64,000 nucleotides of DNA from Mesostigma viride (lineage: Eukaryota > Streptophyta > Mesostigmatophyceae > Mesostigmatales > Mesostigmataceae), in contig RPFO01000412.1 of assembly GCA_009746045.1 (NCBI GenBank), positions 1 to 64,000 of the forward strand, in the 5' to 3' direction. The translations under genes and the position numbers were made by a program. The notes under the pieces are model-generated. The model did not search any database and had not been told where the DNA came from. It worked only from the letters and a program-made list of their open reading frames with translations. Every line of letters starts with the position of its first letter. Position 1 is the first letter of the stretch. This document shows positions 1-12,739 of the stretch, piece by piece.

Positions 1-3000
1 GTCGCACATCACATTGGTTTCACGGCGGGAACCCGTACAAAAAGAAGGGGGTGCAGTGCACGTGACAACGACCAACATAAAGACCTCCCGAGCCCTTAGT
101 CGCACATCACAGTTGTTTCACGGCAGGGACAGTACCAGAAGAAGGGGTGCAGTGCACGTGACAACAACCAACATAAAGACCTCACTAGCCCTTAGTCACA
201 CATCACAGTTGTTTCAAGCAGGGACAGTACAAGGGGAAGGTAGTGCAGTGCATATGGCAACGACCAACAACAAGACCTCCCGAGCCCTTAGTCGCACATC
301 ACAGTTGTTTCACTGCAGGACCGTACAAGAAGAAGGGGGTGCAGTGCACGTGACACGACCAACATAAAGACCTCCCGAGCCCTTGAGTCGCACATCACAG
401 TTGTTTCACGGCAGGGACAGTACCAGAAGAAGGGGGTGCAGTGCACGTGACAACACCAACATAAAGACCTCACTAGCCCTTAGTCACACATCACAGTTGT
501 TTCAAGGCAGGGACAGTACAAGGGAAGGTAGTGCAGTGCATATGGCAACGACCAACAACAAGACCTCCCGAGCCCTTAGTCGCACATCACAGTGTTTCAC
601 TGCAGGGACCGTACAAGAAGAAGGGGGTGCAGTGCACGTGAATCAAACCAACATAAAGACCTCCCGAGCCCTTAGTCGCACATCACAGTTGTTTCACGGC
701 GGGGACCGTACAAGAAGAAAGGGGTGCAGTGCACGTGACAACGACCAACATAAAGACCTCCGAGCCCTTAGTCACACATCACAGTTGTTTCTAGGCAGGG
801 ACCGTACAAGAAGAAGGTGGTGCAGTGCACGTGACAACGACAACATAAAGACCTCACGAGCCCTTAGTCGCACATCACAGTTCTTTCAGCAGGGACCGTA
901 CAAGAGGAAGGTGGTGCAGTGCACGTGACAACGACCAACATAAAGACCTCCCGAGCCCTTAGTCGCAGATCACAGTTGTTTCACGGCAGGGACCGTACAA
1001 GAAGAAGGTGGTGCAGCGCACGTGACAACAACCAACATAAAGACCTCCCGAGCCCTTGGTCGCACATCACAGTTGTTTTCTGGCAGGGACCGTACAAGAA
1101 GAAGGGGTGCAGTGCACGTGACAACAACCAACATAAAGACCTCACTAGCCCTTAGTCACACATCACAGTTGTTTCAAGGCAGGGACAGTACAAGGGGAAG
1201 GTAGTGCAGTGCATATGGCAACGACCAACAACAAGACCTCCCGAGCCCTTAGTCGCACATCACAGTTGTTTCACTGCAGGGACCGTACAAGAAGAAGGGG
1301 GTGCAGTGCACGTGACATCAACAACATAAAGACCTCCCGAGCCCTTAGTCGCACATCACAGTTGTTTCACGGCGGGGACCGTACAAGAAGAAGGGGTGCA
1401 GTGCACGTGACAACGACCAACATAAAGACCTCCGAGCCCTTAGTCACACATCACAGTTGTTTCTAGGCAGGGACCGTACAAGAAGAAGGTGGTGCAGTGC
1501 ACGTGACAACGACCAACATAAAGACCTCACGAGCCCTTAGTCGCACATCACAGTTCTTTCATGGCAGGGACCGTACAAGAAGAAGGTGGTGCAGCGCATG
1601 TGACAACGACCAACATAAAGACCTCACGAGCCCTTAGTCGCACATCGCAGTTGTTTCAAGGCAGGGACCGTACAAGAAGAAGGGGTGCAGCACACGTGAC
1701 AACGACCAACATAAAGACCTCACGAGCCCTTAGTCGCACTTCGCAGTTGTTTCTAGGCAGGGACCGTACAAGAGGAAGGTGGTGCAGTGCAAGTGACAAC
1801 AACCAACATAAACACCTCACAAGCCCTTAGTCACACATCACAGTTGTTTCAAGGCAGGGACCAAACAAGAAGAAGGGGGTGCAGTGCACGTGACAACGAC
1901 CAACCTAAAGACCTCCCGAGCCCTTGGTCGCACATCACAGTTGTTTCACGGCGGGGACCGTACAAGAAGAAGGGGGTGCAGTGCACGTGACAACGACCAA
2001 CATAAAGACCTCCCGAGCCCTTAGTCACACATCACAGTTGTTTCTAGGCAGGGACCGTACAAGAAGAAGGTGGTGCAGTGCACGTGACAACGACCAACAT
2101 AAAGACCTCACGAGCCCTTAGTCGCACATCACAGTTCTTTCATGGCAGGGACCGTACAAGAAGAAGGTGGTGCAGCGCATGTGACAACGACCAACATAAA
2201 GACCTCACGAGCCCTTAGTCGCACATCGCAGTTGTTTCAAGGCAGGGACCGTACAAGAAGAAGGGGGTGCAGCACACGTGACAACGACCAACATAAAGAC
2301 CTCACGAGCCCTTAGTCGCACTTCGCAGTTGTTTCTAGGCAGGGACCGTACAAGAGGAAGGTGGTGCAGTGCAAGTGACAACAACCAACATAAACACCTC
2401 ACAAGCCCTTAGTCACACATCACAGTTGTTTCAAGGCAGGGACCAAACAAGAAGAAGGGGGTGCAGTGCACGTGACAACGACCAACATAAAGACCTCCCG
2501 AGCCCTTGGTCGCACATCACAGTTGTTTCACGGCAGGGACCGTACAAGAAGAAGGGGGTGCAGCACACGTGACAACGACCAACATTAAGACCTCACGAGC
2601 CCTTAGTCGCACTTCGCAGTTGTTTCTAGGCAGGGACCGTACAAGAGGAAGGTGGTGCAGTGCAAGTGACAACAACCAACATAAAGACCTCCCGAGCCCT
2701 TGGTCACACATCGCAGTTGTTTCACGCAGGAACCGTACAAGAAGAAGGGGGTGCAGTGCATGTGCCCACGACCAACATAAAGACCTCCCGAGCCCTTGGT
2801 CGCACATCACAGTTGTTTCAAGGCAGGGACCGTACAAGAAGAAGGTGGTGCAGCACACGTGACAACGACCAACATAAAGACCTCCCGAGCCCTTGGTCGC
2901 ACATCACAGTTGTTTCAAGGCAGGGACCGTACAAGAAGAAGGTGGTGCAGTGCACATGACAACAACCAACATAAAGACCTCCCGAGCCCTTAGTCGCACA

Positions 3001-6000
3001 TCACAGTTGTTTCACGGCGGGGACCGTACAAAAAGAAGGGGGTGCAGTGCACGTGACAACGACCAACATAAAGACCTCACTAGCCCTTAGTCACACATCA
3101 CAGTTGTTTCAAGGCAGGGACAGTACAAGGGGAAGGTAGTGCAGTGCATATGGCAACGACCAACAACAAGACCTCCCGAGCCCTTAGTCGCACATCACAG
3201 TTGTTTCACTGCAGGGACCGTACAAGAAGAAGGGGGTGCAGTGCACGTGACATCAAACAACATAAAGACCTCCCGAGCCCTTAGTCACACATCACAGTTG
3301 TTTCTAGGCAGGGACCGTACAAGAAGAAGGTGGTGCAGTGCACGTGACAACGACCAACATAAAGACCTCACGAGCCCTTAGTCGCACATCACAGTTCTTT
3401 CATGGCAGGGACCGTACAAGAAGAAGGTGGTGCAGCGCATGTGACAACGACCAACATAAAGACCTCCCGAGCCCTTAGTCGCACATCGCAGTTGTTTCAA
3501 GGCAGGGACCGTACAAGAAGAAGGGGGTGCAGCACACGTGACAACGACCAACATAAAGACCTCACGAGCCCTTAGTCGCACTTCGCAGTTGTTTCTAGGC
3601 AGGGACCGTACAAGAGGAAGGTGGTGCAGTGCAAGTGACAACAACCAACATAAACACCTCACTAGCCCTTAGTCACACATCACAGTTGTTTCACGGCAGG
3701 GACAGTACAAGAAGAAGGGGGTGCAGTGCACGTGACAACAACCAACATAAAGACCTCCCGAGCCCTTGGTCGCACATCACAGTTGTTTCTAGGCAGGGAC
3801 CGTACAAGAGGAAGGTGGTGCAGTGCAAGTGACAACAACCAACATAAACACCTCACAAGCCCTTAGTCACACATCACAGTTGTTTCAAGGCAGGGACCAA
3901 ACAAGAAGAAGGGGGTGCAGTGCACGTGACAACGACCAACATAAAGACCTCCCGAGCCCTTGGTCGCACATCACAGTTGTTTCACGGCAGGGACCGTACA
4001 AGAAGAAGGGGGTGCAGCACACGTGACAACGACCAACATTAAGACCTCACGAGCCCTTAGTCGCACATCACAGTTGTTTCAAGGCAGGGACCGTACAAGA
4101 AGAAGGGGGTGCAGCACACGTGACAACGACCAACATAAAGACCTCACGAGCCCTTAGTCGCACTTCGCAGTTGTTTCTAGGCAGGGACCGTACAAGAGGA
4201 AGGTGGTGCAGTGCAAGTGACAACAACCAACATAAACACCTCACAAGCCCTTAGTCACACATCACAGTTGTTTCAAGGCAGGGACCAAACAAGAAGAAGG
4301 GGGTGCAGTGCACGTGACAACGACCAACATAAAGACCTCCCGAGCCCTTGGTCGCACATCACAGTTGTTTCACGGCAGGGACCGTACAAGAAGAAGGGGG
4401 TGCAGCACACGTGACAACGACCAACATTAAGACCTCACGAGCCCTTAGTCGCACTTCGCAGTTGTTTCTAGGCAGGGACCGTACAAGAGGAAGGTGGTGC
4501 AGTGCAAGTGACAACAACCAACATAAAGACCTCCCGAGCCCTTGGTCACACATCGCAGTTGTTTCACGGCAGGGACCGTACAAGAAGAAGGGGGTGCAGC
4601 ACACGTGACAACGACCAACATAAAGACCTCACGAGCCCTTAGTCGCACTTCGCAGTTGTTTCTAGGCAGGGACCGTACAAGAGGAAGGTGGTGCAGTGCA
4701 AGTGACAACAACCAACATAAACACCTCACAAGCCCTTAGTCACACATCACAGTTGTTTCAAGGCAGGGACCAAACAAGAAGAAGGGGGTGCAGTGCACGT
4801 GACAACGACCAACATAAAGACCTCCCGAGCCCTTGGTCGCACATCACAGTTGTTTCACGGCAGGGACCGTACAAGAAGAAGGGGGTGCAGCACACGTGAC
4901 AACGACCAACATTAAGACCTCACGAGCCCTTAGTCGCACTTCGCAGTTGTTTCTAGGCAGGGACCGTACAAGAGGAAGGTGGTGCAGTGCAAGTGACAAC
5001 AACCAACATAAAGACCTCCCGAGCCCTTGGTCACACATCGCAGTTGTTTCACGGCAGGGACCGTACAAGAAGAAGGGGTGCAGTGCATGTGCCCACGACC
5101 AACATAAAGACCTCCCGAGCCCTTGGTCGCACATCACAGTTGTTTCAAGGCAGGGACCGTACAAGAAGAAGGTGGTGCAGCACACGTGACAACGACCAAC
5201 ATAAAGACCTCCCGAGCCCTTGGTCGCACATCACAGTTGTTTCAAGGCAGGGACCGTACAAGAAGAAGGTGGTGCAGTGCACATGACAACAACCAACATA
5301 AAGACCTCCCGAGCCCTTAGTCGCACATCACAGTGGTTTCACGGCGGGGACCGTACAAAAAGAAGGGGGTGCAGTGCACGTGACAACGACCAACATAAAG
5401 ACCTCCCGAGCCCTTAGTCGCACATCACAGTTGTTTCACGGCAGGGACAGTACCAGAAGAAGGGGTGCAGTGCACGTGACAACAACCAACATAAAGACCT
5501 CACTAGCCCTTAGTCACACATCACAGTTGTTTCAAGGCAGGGACAGTACAAGGGAAGGTAGTGCAGTGCATATGGCAACGACCAACAACAAGACCTCCCG
5601 AGCCCTTAGTCGCACATCACAGTTGTTTCACTGCAGGGACCGTACAAGAAGAAGGGGGTGCAGTGCACGTGACAACGACCAACATAAAGACCTCCCGAGC
5701 CCTTAGTCGCACATCACAGTTGTTTCACGGCAGGGACAGTACCAGAAGAAGGGGTGCAGTGCACGTGACAACAACCAACATAAAGACCTCACTAGCCCTT
5801 AGTCACACATCACAGTTGTTTCAAGGCAGGGACAGTACAAGGGGAAGGTAGTGCAGTGCATATGGCAACGACCAACAACAAGACCTCCCGAGCCCTTAGT
5901 CGCACATCACAGTTGTTTCACTGCAGGGACCGTACAAGAAGAAGGGGGTGCAGTGCACGTGACATCAAACAACATAAAGACCTCCCGAGCCCTTAGTCGC

Positions 6001-9000
6001 ACATCACAGTTGTTTCACGGCGGGGACCGTACAAGAAGAAGGGGGTGCAGTGCACGTGACAACGACCAACATAAAGACCTCGCGAGCCCTTAGTCACACA
6101 TCACAGTTGTTTCTAGGCAGGGACCGTACAAGAAGAAGGTGGTGCAGTGCACGTGACAACGACCAACATAAAGACCTCACGAGCCCTTAGTCGCACATCA
6201 CAGTTCTTTCATGGCAGGGACCGTACAAGAGGAAGGTGGTGCAGTGCACGTGACAACGACCAACATAAAGACCTCCCGAGCCCTTAGTCGCAGATCACAG
6301 TTGTTTCACGGCAGGGACCGTACAAGAAGAAGGTGGTGCAGCGCACGTGACAACAACCAACATAAAGACCTCCCGAGCCCTTGGTCGCACATCACAGTTG
6401 TTTTCTGGCAGGGACCGTACAAGAAGAAGGGGTGCAGTGCACGTGACAACAACCAACATAAAGACCTCACTAGCCCTTAGTCACACATCACAGTTGTTTC
6501 AAGGCAGGGACAGTACAAGGGAAGGTAGTGCAGTGCATATGGCAACGACCAACAACAAGACCTCCCGAGCCCTTAGTCGCACATCACAGTTGTTTCACTG
6601 CAGGGACCGTACAAGAAGAAGGGGGTGCAGTGCACGTGACATCAAACAACATAAAGACCTCCCGAGCCCTTAGTCGCACATCACAGTTGTTTCACGGCGG
6701 GGACCGTACAAGAAGAAGGGGTGCAGTGCACGTGACAACGACCAACATAAAGACCTCCCGAGCCCTTAGTCACACATCACAGTTGTTTCTAGGCAGGGAC
6801 CGTACAAGAAGAAGGTGGTGCAGTGCACGTGACAACGACCAACATAAAGACCTCACGAGCCCTTAGTCGCACATCACAGTTCTTTCATGGCAGGGACCGT
6901 ACAAGAAGAAGGTGGTGCAGCGCATGTGACAACGACCAACATAAAGACCTCACGAGCCCTTAGTCGCACATCGCAGTTGTTTCAAGGCAGGGACCGTACA
7001 AGAAGAAGGGGGTGCAGCACACGTGACAACGACCAACATAAAGACCTCACGAGCCCTTAGTCGCACTTCGCAGTTGTTTCTAGGCAGGGACCGTACAAGA
7101 GGAAGGTGGTGCAGTGCAAGTGACAACAACCAACATAAAGACCTCCCGAGCCCTTGGTCATACATCGCAGTTGTTTCACGGCAGGGACCGTACAAGAAGA
7201 AGGGGGTGCAGTGCATGTGCCCACGACCAACATAAAGACCTCCCGAGCCCTTGGTCGCACATCACAGTTGTTTCAAGGCAGGGACCGTACAAGAAGAAGG
7301 GGGTGCAGCACACGTGACAACGACCAACATAAAGACCTCCCGAGCCCTTGGTCGCACATCACAGTTGTTTCAAGGCAGGGACCGTACAAGAAGAAGGTGG
7401 TGCAGTGCACATGACAACAACCAACATAAAGACCTCCCGAGCCCTTAGTCGCACATCACAGTTGTTTCACGGCGGGGACCGTACAAAAAGAAGGGGGTGC
7501 AGTGCACGTGACAACGACCAACATAAAGACCTCCCGAGCCCTTAGTCGCACATCACAGTTGTTTCACGGCAGGGACAGTACCAGAAGAAGGGGTGCAGTG
7601 CACGTGACAACAACCAACATAAAGACCTCACTAGCCCTTAGTCACACATCACAGTTGTTTCAAGGCAGGGACAGTACAAGGGGAAGGTAGTGCAGTGCAT
7701 ATGGCAACGACCAACAACAAGACCTCCCGAGCCCTTAGTCGCACATCACAGTTGTTTCACTGCAGGGACCGTACAAGAAGAAGGGGGTGCAGTGCACGTG
7801 ACATCAAACAACATAAAGACCTCCCGAGCCCTTAGTCGCACATCACAGTTGTTTCACGGCGGGGACCGTACAAGAAGAAGGGGGTGCAGCGCACGTGACA
7901 ACAACCAACATAAAGACCTCCCGAGCCCTTAGTCACACATCACAGTTGTTTCTAGGCAGGGACCGTACAAGAAGAAGGTGGTGCAGTGCACGTGACAACG
8001 ACCAACATAAAGACCTCACGAGCCCTTAGTCGCACATCACAGTTCTTTCATGGCAGGGACCGTACAAGAAGAAGGTGGTGCAGCGCATGTGACAACGACC
8101 AACATAAAGACCTCACGAGCCCTTAGTCGCACATCGCAGTTGTTTCAAGGCAGGGACCGTACAAGAAGAAGGGGGTGCAGCACACGTGACAACGACCAAC
8201 ATAAAGACCTCACGAGCCCTTAGTCGCACTTCGCAGTTGTTTCTAGGCAGGGACCGTACAAGAGGAAGGTGGTGCAGTGCAAGTGACAACAACCAACATA
8301 AACACCTCACTAGCCCTTAGTCACACATCACAGTTGTTTCAAGGCAGGGACCAAACAAGAAGAAGGGGGTGCAGTGCACGTGACAACGACCAACATAAAG
8401 ACCTCCCGAGCCCTTGGTCGCACATCACAGTTGTTTCACGGCAGGGACCGTACAAGAAGAAGGGGGTGCAGCACACGTGACAACGACCAACATTAAGACC
8501 TCACGAGCCCTTAGTCGCACTTCGCAGTTGTTTCTAGGCAGGGACCGTACAAGAGGAAGGTGGTGCAGTGCAAGTGACAACAACCAACATAAAGACCTCC
8601 CGAGCCCTTGGTCACACATCGCAGTTGTTTCACGGCAGGGACCGTACAAGAAGAAGGGGGTGCAGTGCATGTGCCCACGACCAACATAAAGACCTCCCGA
8701 GCCCTTGGTCGCACATCACAGTTGTTTCAAGGCAGGGACCGTACAAGAAGAAGGTGGTGCAGCACACGTGACAACGACCAACATAAAGACCTCCCGAGCC
8801 CTTGGTCGCACATCAAAGTTGTTTCAAGGCAGGGACCGTACAAGAAGAAGGTGGTGCAGTGCACATGACAACAACCAACATAAAGACCTCCCGAGCCCTT
8901 AGTCGCACATCACAGTTGTTTCACGGCGGGGACCGTACAAAAAGAAGGGGGTGCAGTGCACGTGACAACGACCAACATAAAGACCTCCCGAGCCCTTAGT

Positions 9001-12000
9001 CGCACATCACAGTTGTTTCACGGCAGGGACCGTACAAGAAGAAGGGGGTGCAGCACACGTGACAACAACCAACATAAAGACATTGCGAGCCCTTAGTCGC
9101 ACATCGCAGTTGTTTCAAGGCAGGGACCGTACAAGAAAGTGGTGCAGTGCACGTGACAACGACCAACATAAAGACCTCCCGAGCCCTTAGTCGCACATCG
9201 CAGTTGTTTCTAGGCAGGGACAGTACAAGGAGAAGGTGGTGCAGTGCACGTGACAACGACCAACATAAAGACCTCCCGAGCCCTTGGTCACACATCGCAG
9301 TTGTTTCACGGCAGGGACCGTACAAGAAGAAGGTGGTGCAGCGCACGTGACAACGACCAACATAAAGACCTCACTAGCCCTTAGTCGCACATCACAGTTG
9401 TTTCACGGCGGGGACCGTACAAGAAGAAGGTGGTGCAGCACACGTGACAACGACCAACATAAAGACCTCCCGATCCCTTAGTCGCGCATCACAGTTGTTT
9501 CAAGGCAGGGACCGTACAAGAAGAAGGTGGTGCAGTGCACGTGACAACGACCAACATAAAGACCTCACGAGCCCTTAGTCGCACATCACAGTTGTTTCAC
9601 GGCAGGGACCGTACAAGAAGAAGGTGGTGCAGCGCACATGACAACGACCAAAATCAAGACCTCCCGAGCCCTTAGTCGCACATCACAGTTGTTTCAAGGC
9701 AGGGACCGTACAAGAAGAAGGTGATGCAGTGCACGTGACAACGACAAACATAAAGACCTCATGAGCCCTTAGTCGCGAATCACAGTTGTTTCAAGGCAGG
9801 GACCGTACAAGAAGAAGGGGGTGCAGTGCATATGGCAACAACCAACATGAGGACCTCCCAAGCCCTTAGTCGCACATCACAGTTGTTTCAAGGCAGGGAC
9901 CGTACAAGAAGAAGGTGGCGCAGGGAAGGTGACAACGACCAACATAAAGACCTCCCGAGCCCTTAGTCGCACATCACAGTTGTTTCAAGGCAGCGACCGT
10001 ACAAGAAGAAGGTGGTGCAGTGCACGTGACAACAACCAACATAAAGACCTCCCGAGCCCTTGGTCGCACATCACCGTTGTGTCAAGGCACAGACCGTACA
10101 AGAAGAAGGTGGTGCAGTGCACGTGACAACAACCAACATAAAGACCTCCCGAGCCCTTAGTCGCACATCGCAGTTGTTTCAAGGCAGGGACCGTACAAGA
10201 AGAAGGGGGTGCAGCGCACGCGACAACAACCAACAACAAGACCTCCCGAGCCCTTAGTCGCACACCACAGTTCTTCCATGGCAGGGACCGTACAAGAAGA
10301 AGGGGGTGCAGTGCACGTGACAACGACCAACATAAAGACCTCCCGAGCCCTTAGTCGCACATCACAGCTGTGTCACGGCAGGGACCGTACAACAAGAAGG
10401 TGGTGCAGCGCACGTGACAACAACCGACATAAAGACCTCCCGAGCCCTTGGTCGCACATCACCGTTGTGTCAAGGCACAGACCGTACAAGAAGAAGGTGG
10501 TGCAGTGCACGTGACAACAACCAACATAAAGACCTCCCGAGCCCTTAGTCGCACATCGCAGTTGTTTCAAGGCAGGGACCGTACAAGAAGAAGGGGGTGC
10601 AGCGCACGCGACAACAACCAACATAAAGACCTCCCGAGCCCTTAGTCGCACACCACAGTTCTTTCATGGCAGGGACCGTACAAGAAGAAGGGGGTGCAGT
10701 GCACGTGACAACGACCAACATAAAGACCTCCCGAGCCCTTAGTCGCACATCACAGCTGTGTCACGGCAGGGACCGTACAAGAAGAAGGTGGTGCAGCGCA
10801 CGTGACAACAACCGACATAAGGACCTCACGAGCCCTTAGTCGCACATCACAGTGGTTTCAAGGCAGTGACAGTACAAGAAGAAGGTGATGCAGTGCACGT
10901 GACAACGACCAACATAAAGAGCTCCCGAGCCCTAAGTCGCACATCACAGTTGTTTCAAGGCAGGGAAATAACAAGAAGGTGGTGCAGTGCACGTGACAAC
11001 GACCAACAGAAAGACCTCCCGAGCCCTTAGTCGCACATCACAGTTGTTTCAAGGCAGGGACCGTACAAACAGAAGGTGGTGCAGTGCACGTGACAACGAC
11101 CAACATAAAGACCTCCCGTGCCCTTAGTCGCACATCGCAGTTGTTTCAAGGCAGGGACCGTACAAGAAGAAGGTGATGCAGTGCACGTGACAACGACCAA
11201 CATAAAGACCTCCCAAGCCCTTAGTCGCACATCACAGTTGTTTCAAGGCAGCGACCGTACAAGAAGAAGGTGGTGCAGCGCACGTGACAACAACCAACAT
11301 AAAGACCTCCCGAGCCCTCAGTCGCACATCACAGTTGTTTCAAGGCAGGGACCGTACAAGAAGAAGGTGATGCAGTGCACGTGACAACGACCAACAACAA
11401 GACCTCACGAGCCCTTAGTCGCACATCACAGTTGTTTCAAGGCAGGGATCGTACAAGCAGAAGGTGCAGCGCAAGTGACAACGACCAACATAAAGACCTC
11501 ACGAGCCCTTAGTCGCACACCACAGTTCTTTCATGGCAGGGACCGTACAAGAAGAAGGGGGTGCAGTGCACGTGACAACGACCAACATAAAGACCTCCCG
11601 AGCCCTTAGTCGCACATCACAGTTGTTTCACGGCAGGGACCGTACAAGAAGAAGGTGGTGCAGCGCACGTGACAACAACCAACATAAAGACCTCACGAGC
11701 CCTTAGTCGCACATCACAGTTGTTTCAAGGCAGGGACCGTACAAGAAGAAGGTGGTGCAGTGCACGTGACAACGACCAACAACAAGACATCACGAGCCCT
11801 TCGTGGCACATCACAGTTGTTTCAAGGCAGGGATCGTACAAGCAGAAGGTGCAGCGCAAGTGACAACGACCAACATAAAGACCTCCCGAGCCCTCAGTCG
11901 CACATCACAGTTGTTTCAAGGCAGGGACCGTACAAGAAGAAGGTGATGCAGTGCACGTGACAACGACCAACATAAAGACCTCACGAGCCCTTCGTGGCAC

Positions 12001-12560
12001 ATCACAGTTGTTTCAAGGCAGGGATCGTACAAGCAGAAGGTGCAGCGCAAGTGACAACGACCAACATAAAGACCTTACGAGCCCTTAGTCGCACATCACC
12101 GTTGTGTCAAGGCACAGACCGTACAAGAAGAAGGGGGTGCAGTGCACGTGACAACGACCAACATAAAGACCTCCCGAGCCCTTAGTCGCACATCACAGTT
12201 GTTTCACGGCAGGGACCGTACAAGAAGAAGGGGGTGCAGCGCACGTGACAACAACCAACATAAAGACCTCCCGAGCCCTTAGTCGCACATCGCAGTTGTG
12301 TCACGGCAGGGACCGTACAAGAAGAAGGGAGTGCAGTGTACGTGACAACGACCAACATAAAGACCTCCCGAGCCCTTAGTCGCACATCACAGTTCTTTCA
12401 TGGCAGGGACCGTACAAGAAGGTGGTGCAGTGCACGTGAGAACAACCAACATAAAGACCTCCCGAGCCCTTAGTCGCACATCACAGTTGTTTCAAGGCAG
12501 GGACAGAAAAAGAAGAAGGTGGTGCAGTGCACGTGACAACGACCAACAAAAGCAACCAGC
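1..12560. repeat. 97-bp satellite tandem array 1
   Basis: About 129 head-to-tail copies of a ~97-bp unit. Every unit carries recognisable blocks such as gacctcccgagccctta, cacatcacagttgttt and the palindrome CACGTG inside gtgcacgtgac. Units differ by a few substitutions and 1-3-bp indels. Variant units, for example those with tatggcaacgaccaacaaca near 251, 541, 1213, 3149, 5571, 5861, 6538 and 7699, recur at multiples of about 97 bp, so higher-order repeats exist but with irregular lengths. Because 97 is not a multiple of 3, many overlapping 60-120-codon open frames appear on both strands. They shift frame each unit and are by-products, not genes. The array begins before the window. Function is unknown; centromeric or subtelomeric satellite is possible but not shown. 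Confidence 0.97.
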
Positions 12561-12739
12561 AACAAGACCGACAAAATGACCACACGTGACTGCCATTACT
12601 AGACCACAGTCCGTACCAGAGGAAAAGCTATGCTGCGGTTGGGTCGTGCACTGCACCAGTAAACAAAACTTCGAGGAGAACATATTGTAACAATTGTGAG
12701 AAAATTTGTACTAGTTTTCCTAGGAGCAACCACCTGGAA
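6517..12739. repeat. Segmental duplication, copy A
   Basis: This stretch, satellite plus ~180 bp of non-satellite sequence after it, reappears at 22,861-29,076 at a constant offset of 16,344 bp. Private variants are shared, for example the cacatcaaagttg unit at ~8813 and ~25,157. The offset only changes near the end, where five bases are missing from copy B around 28,817-28,850. Similarity stops at cacctgg, after which the two flanks are unrelated. This is either a very recent duplication or an assembly duplication. Confidence 0.93.

Noticed and set aside
1-12560. Dozens of 60-180-codon open frames in the satellite (for example 383-928, 4833-5189)
   Set aside because: They arise from a 97-bp repeat read in shifting frames, occur on both strands, and have no conserved start or codon use.
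1-12560. CRISPR-like regular repetition
   Set aside because: Units are contiguous with no unique spacers, and the context is eukaryotic.
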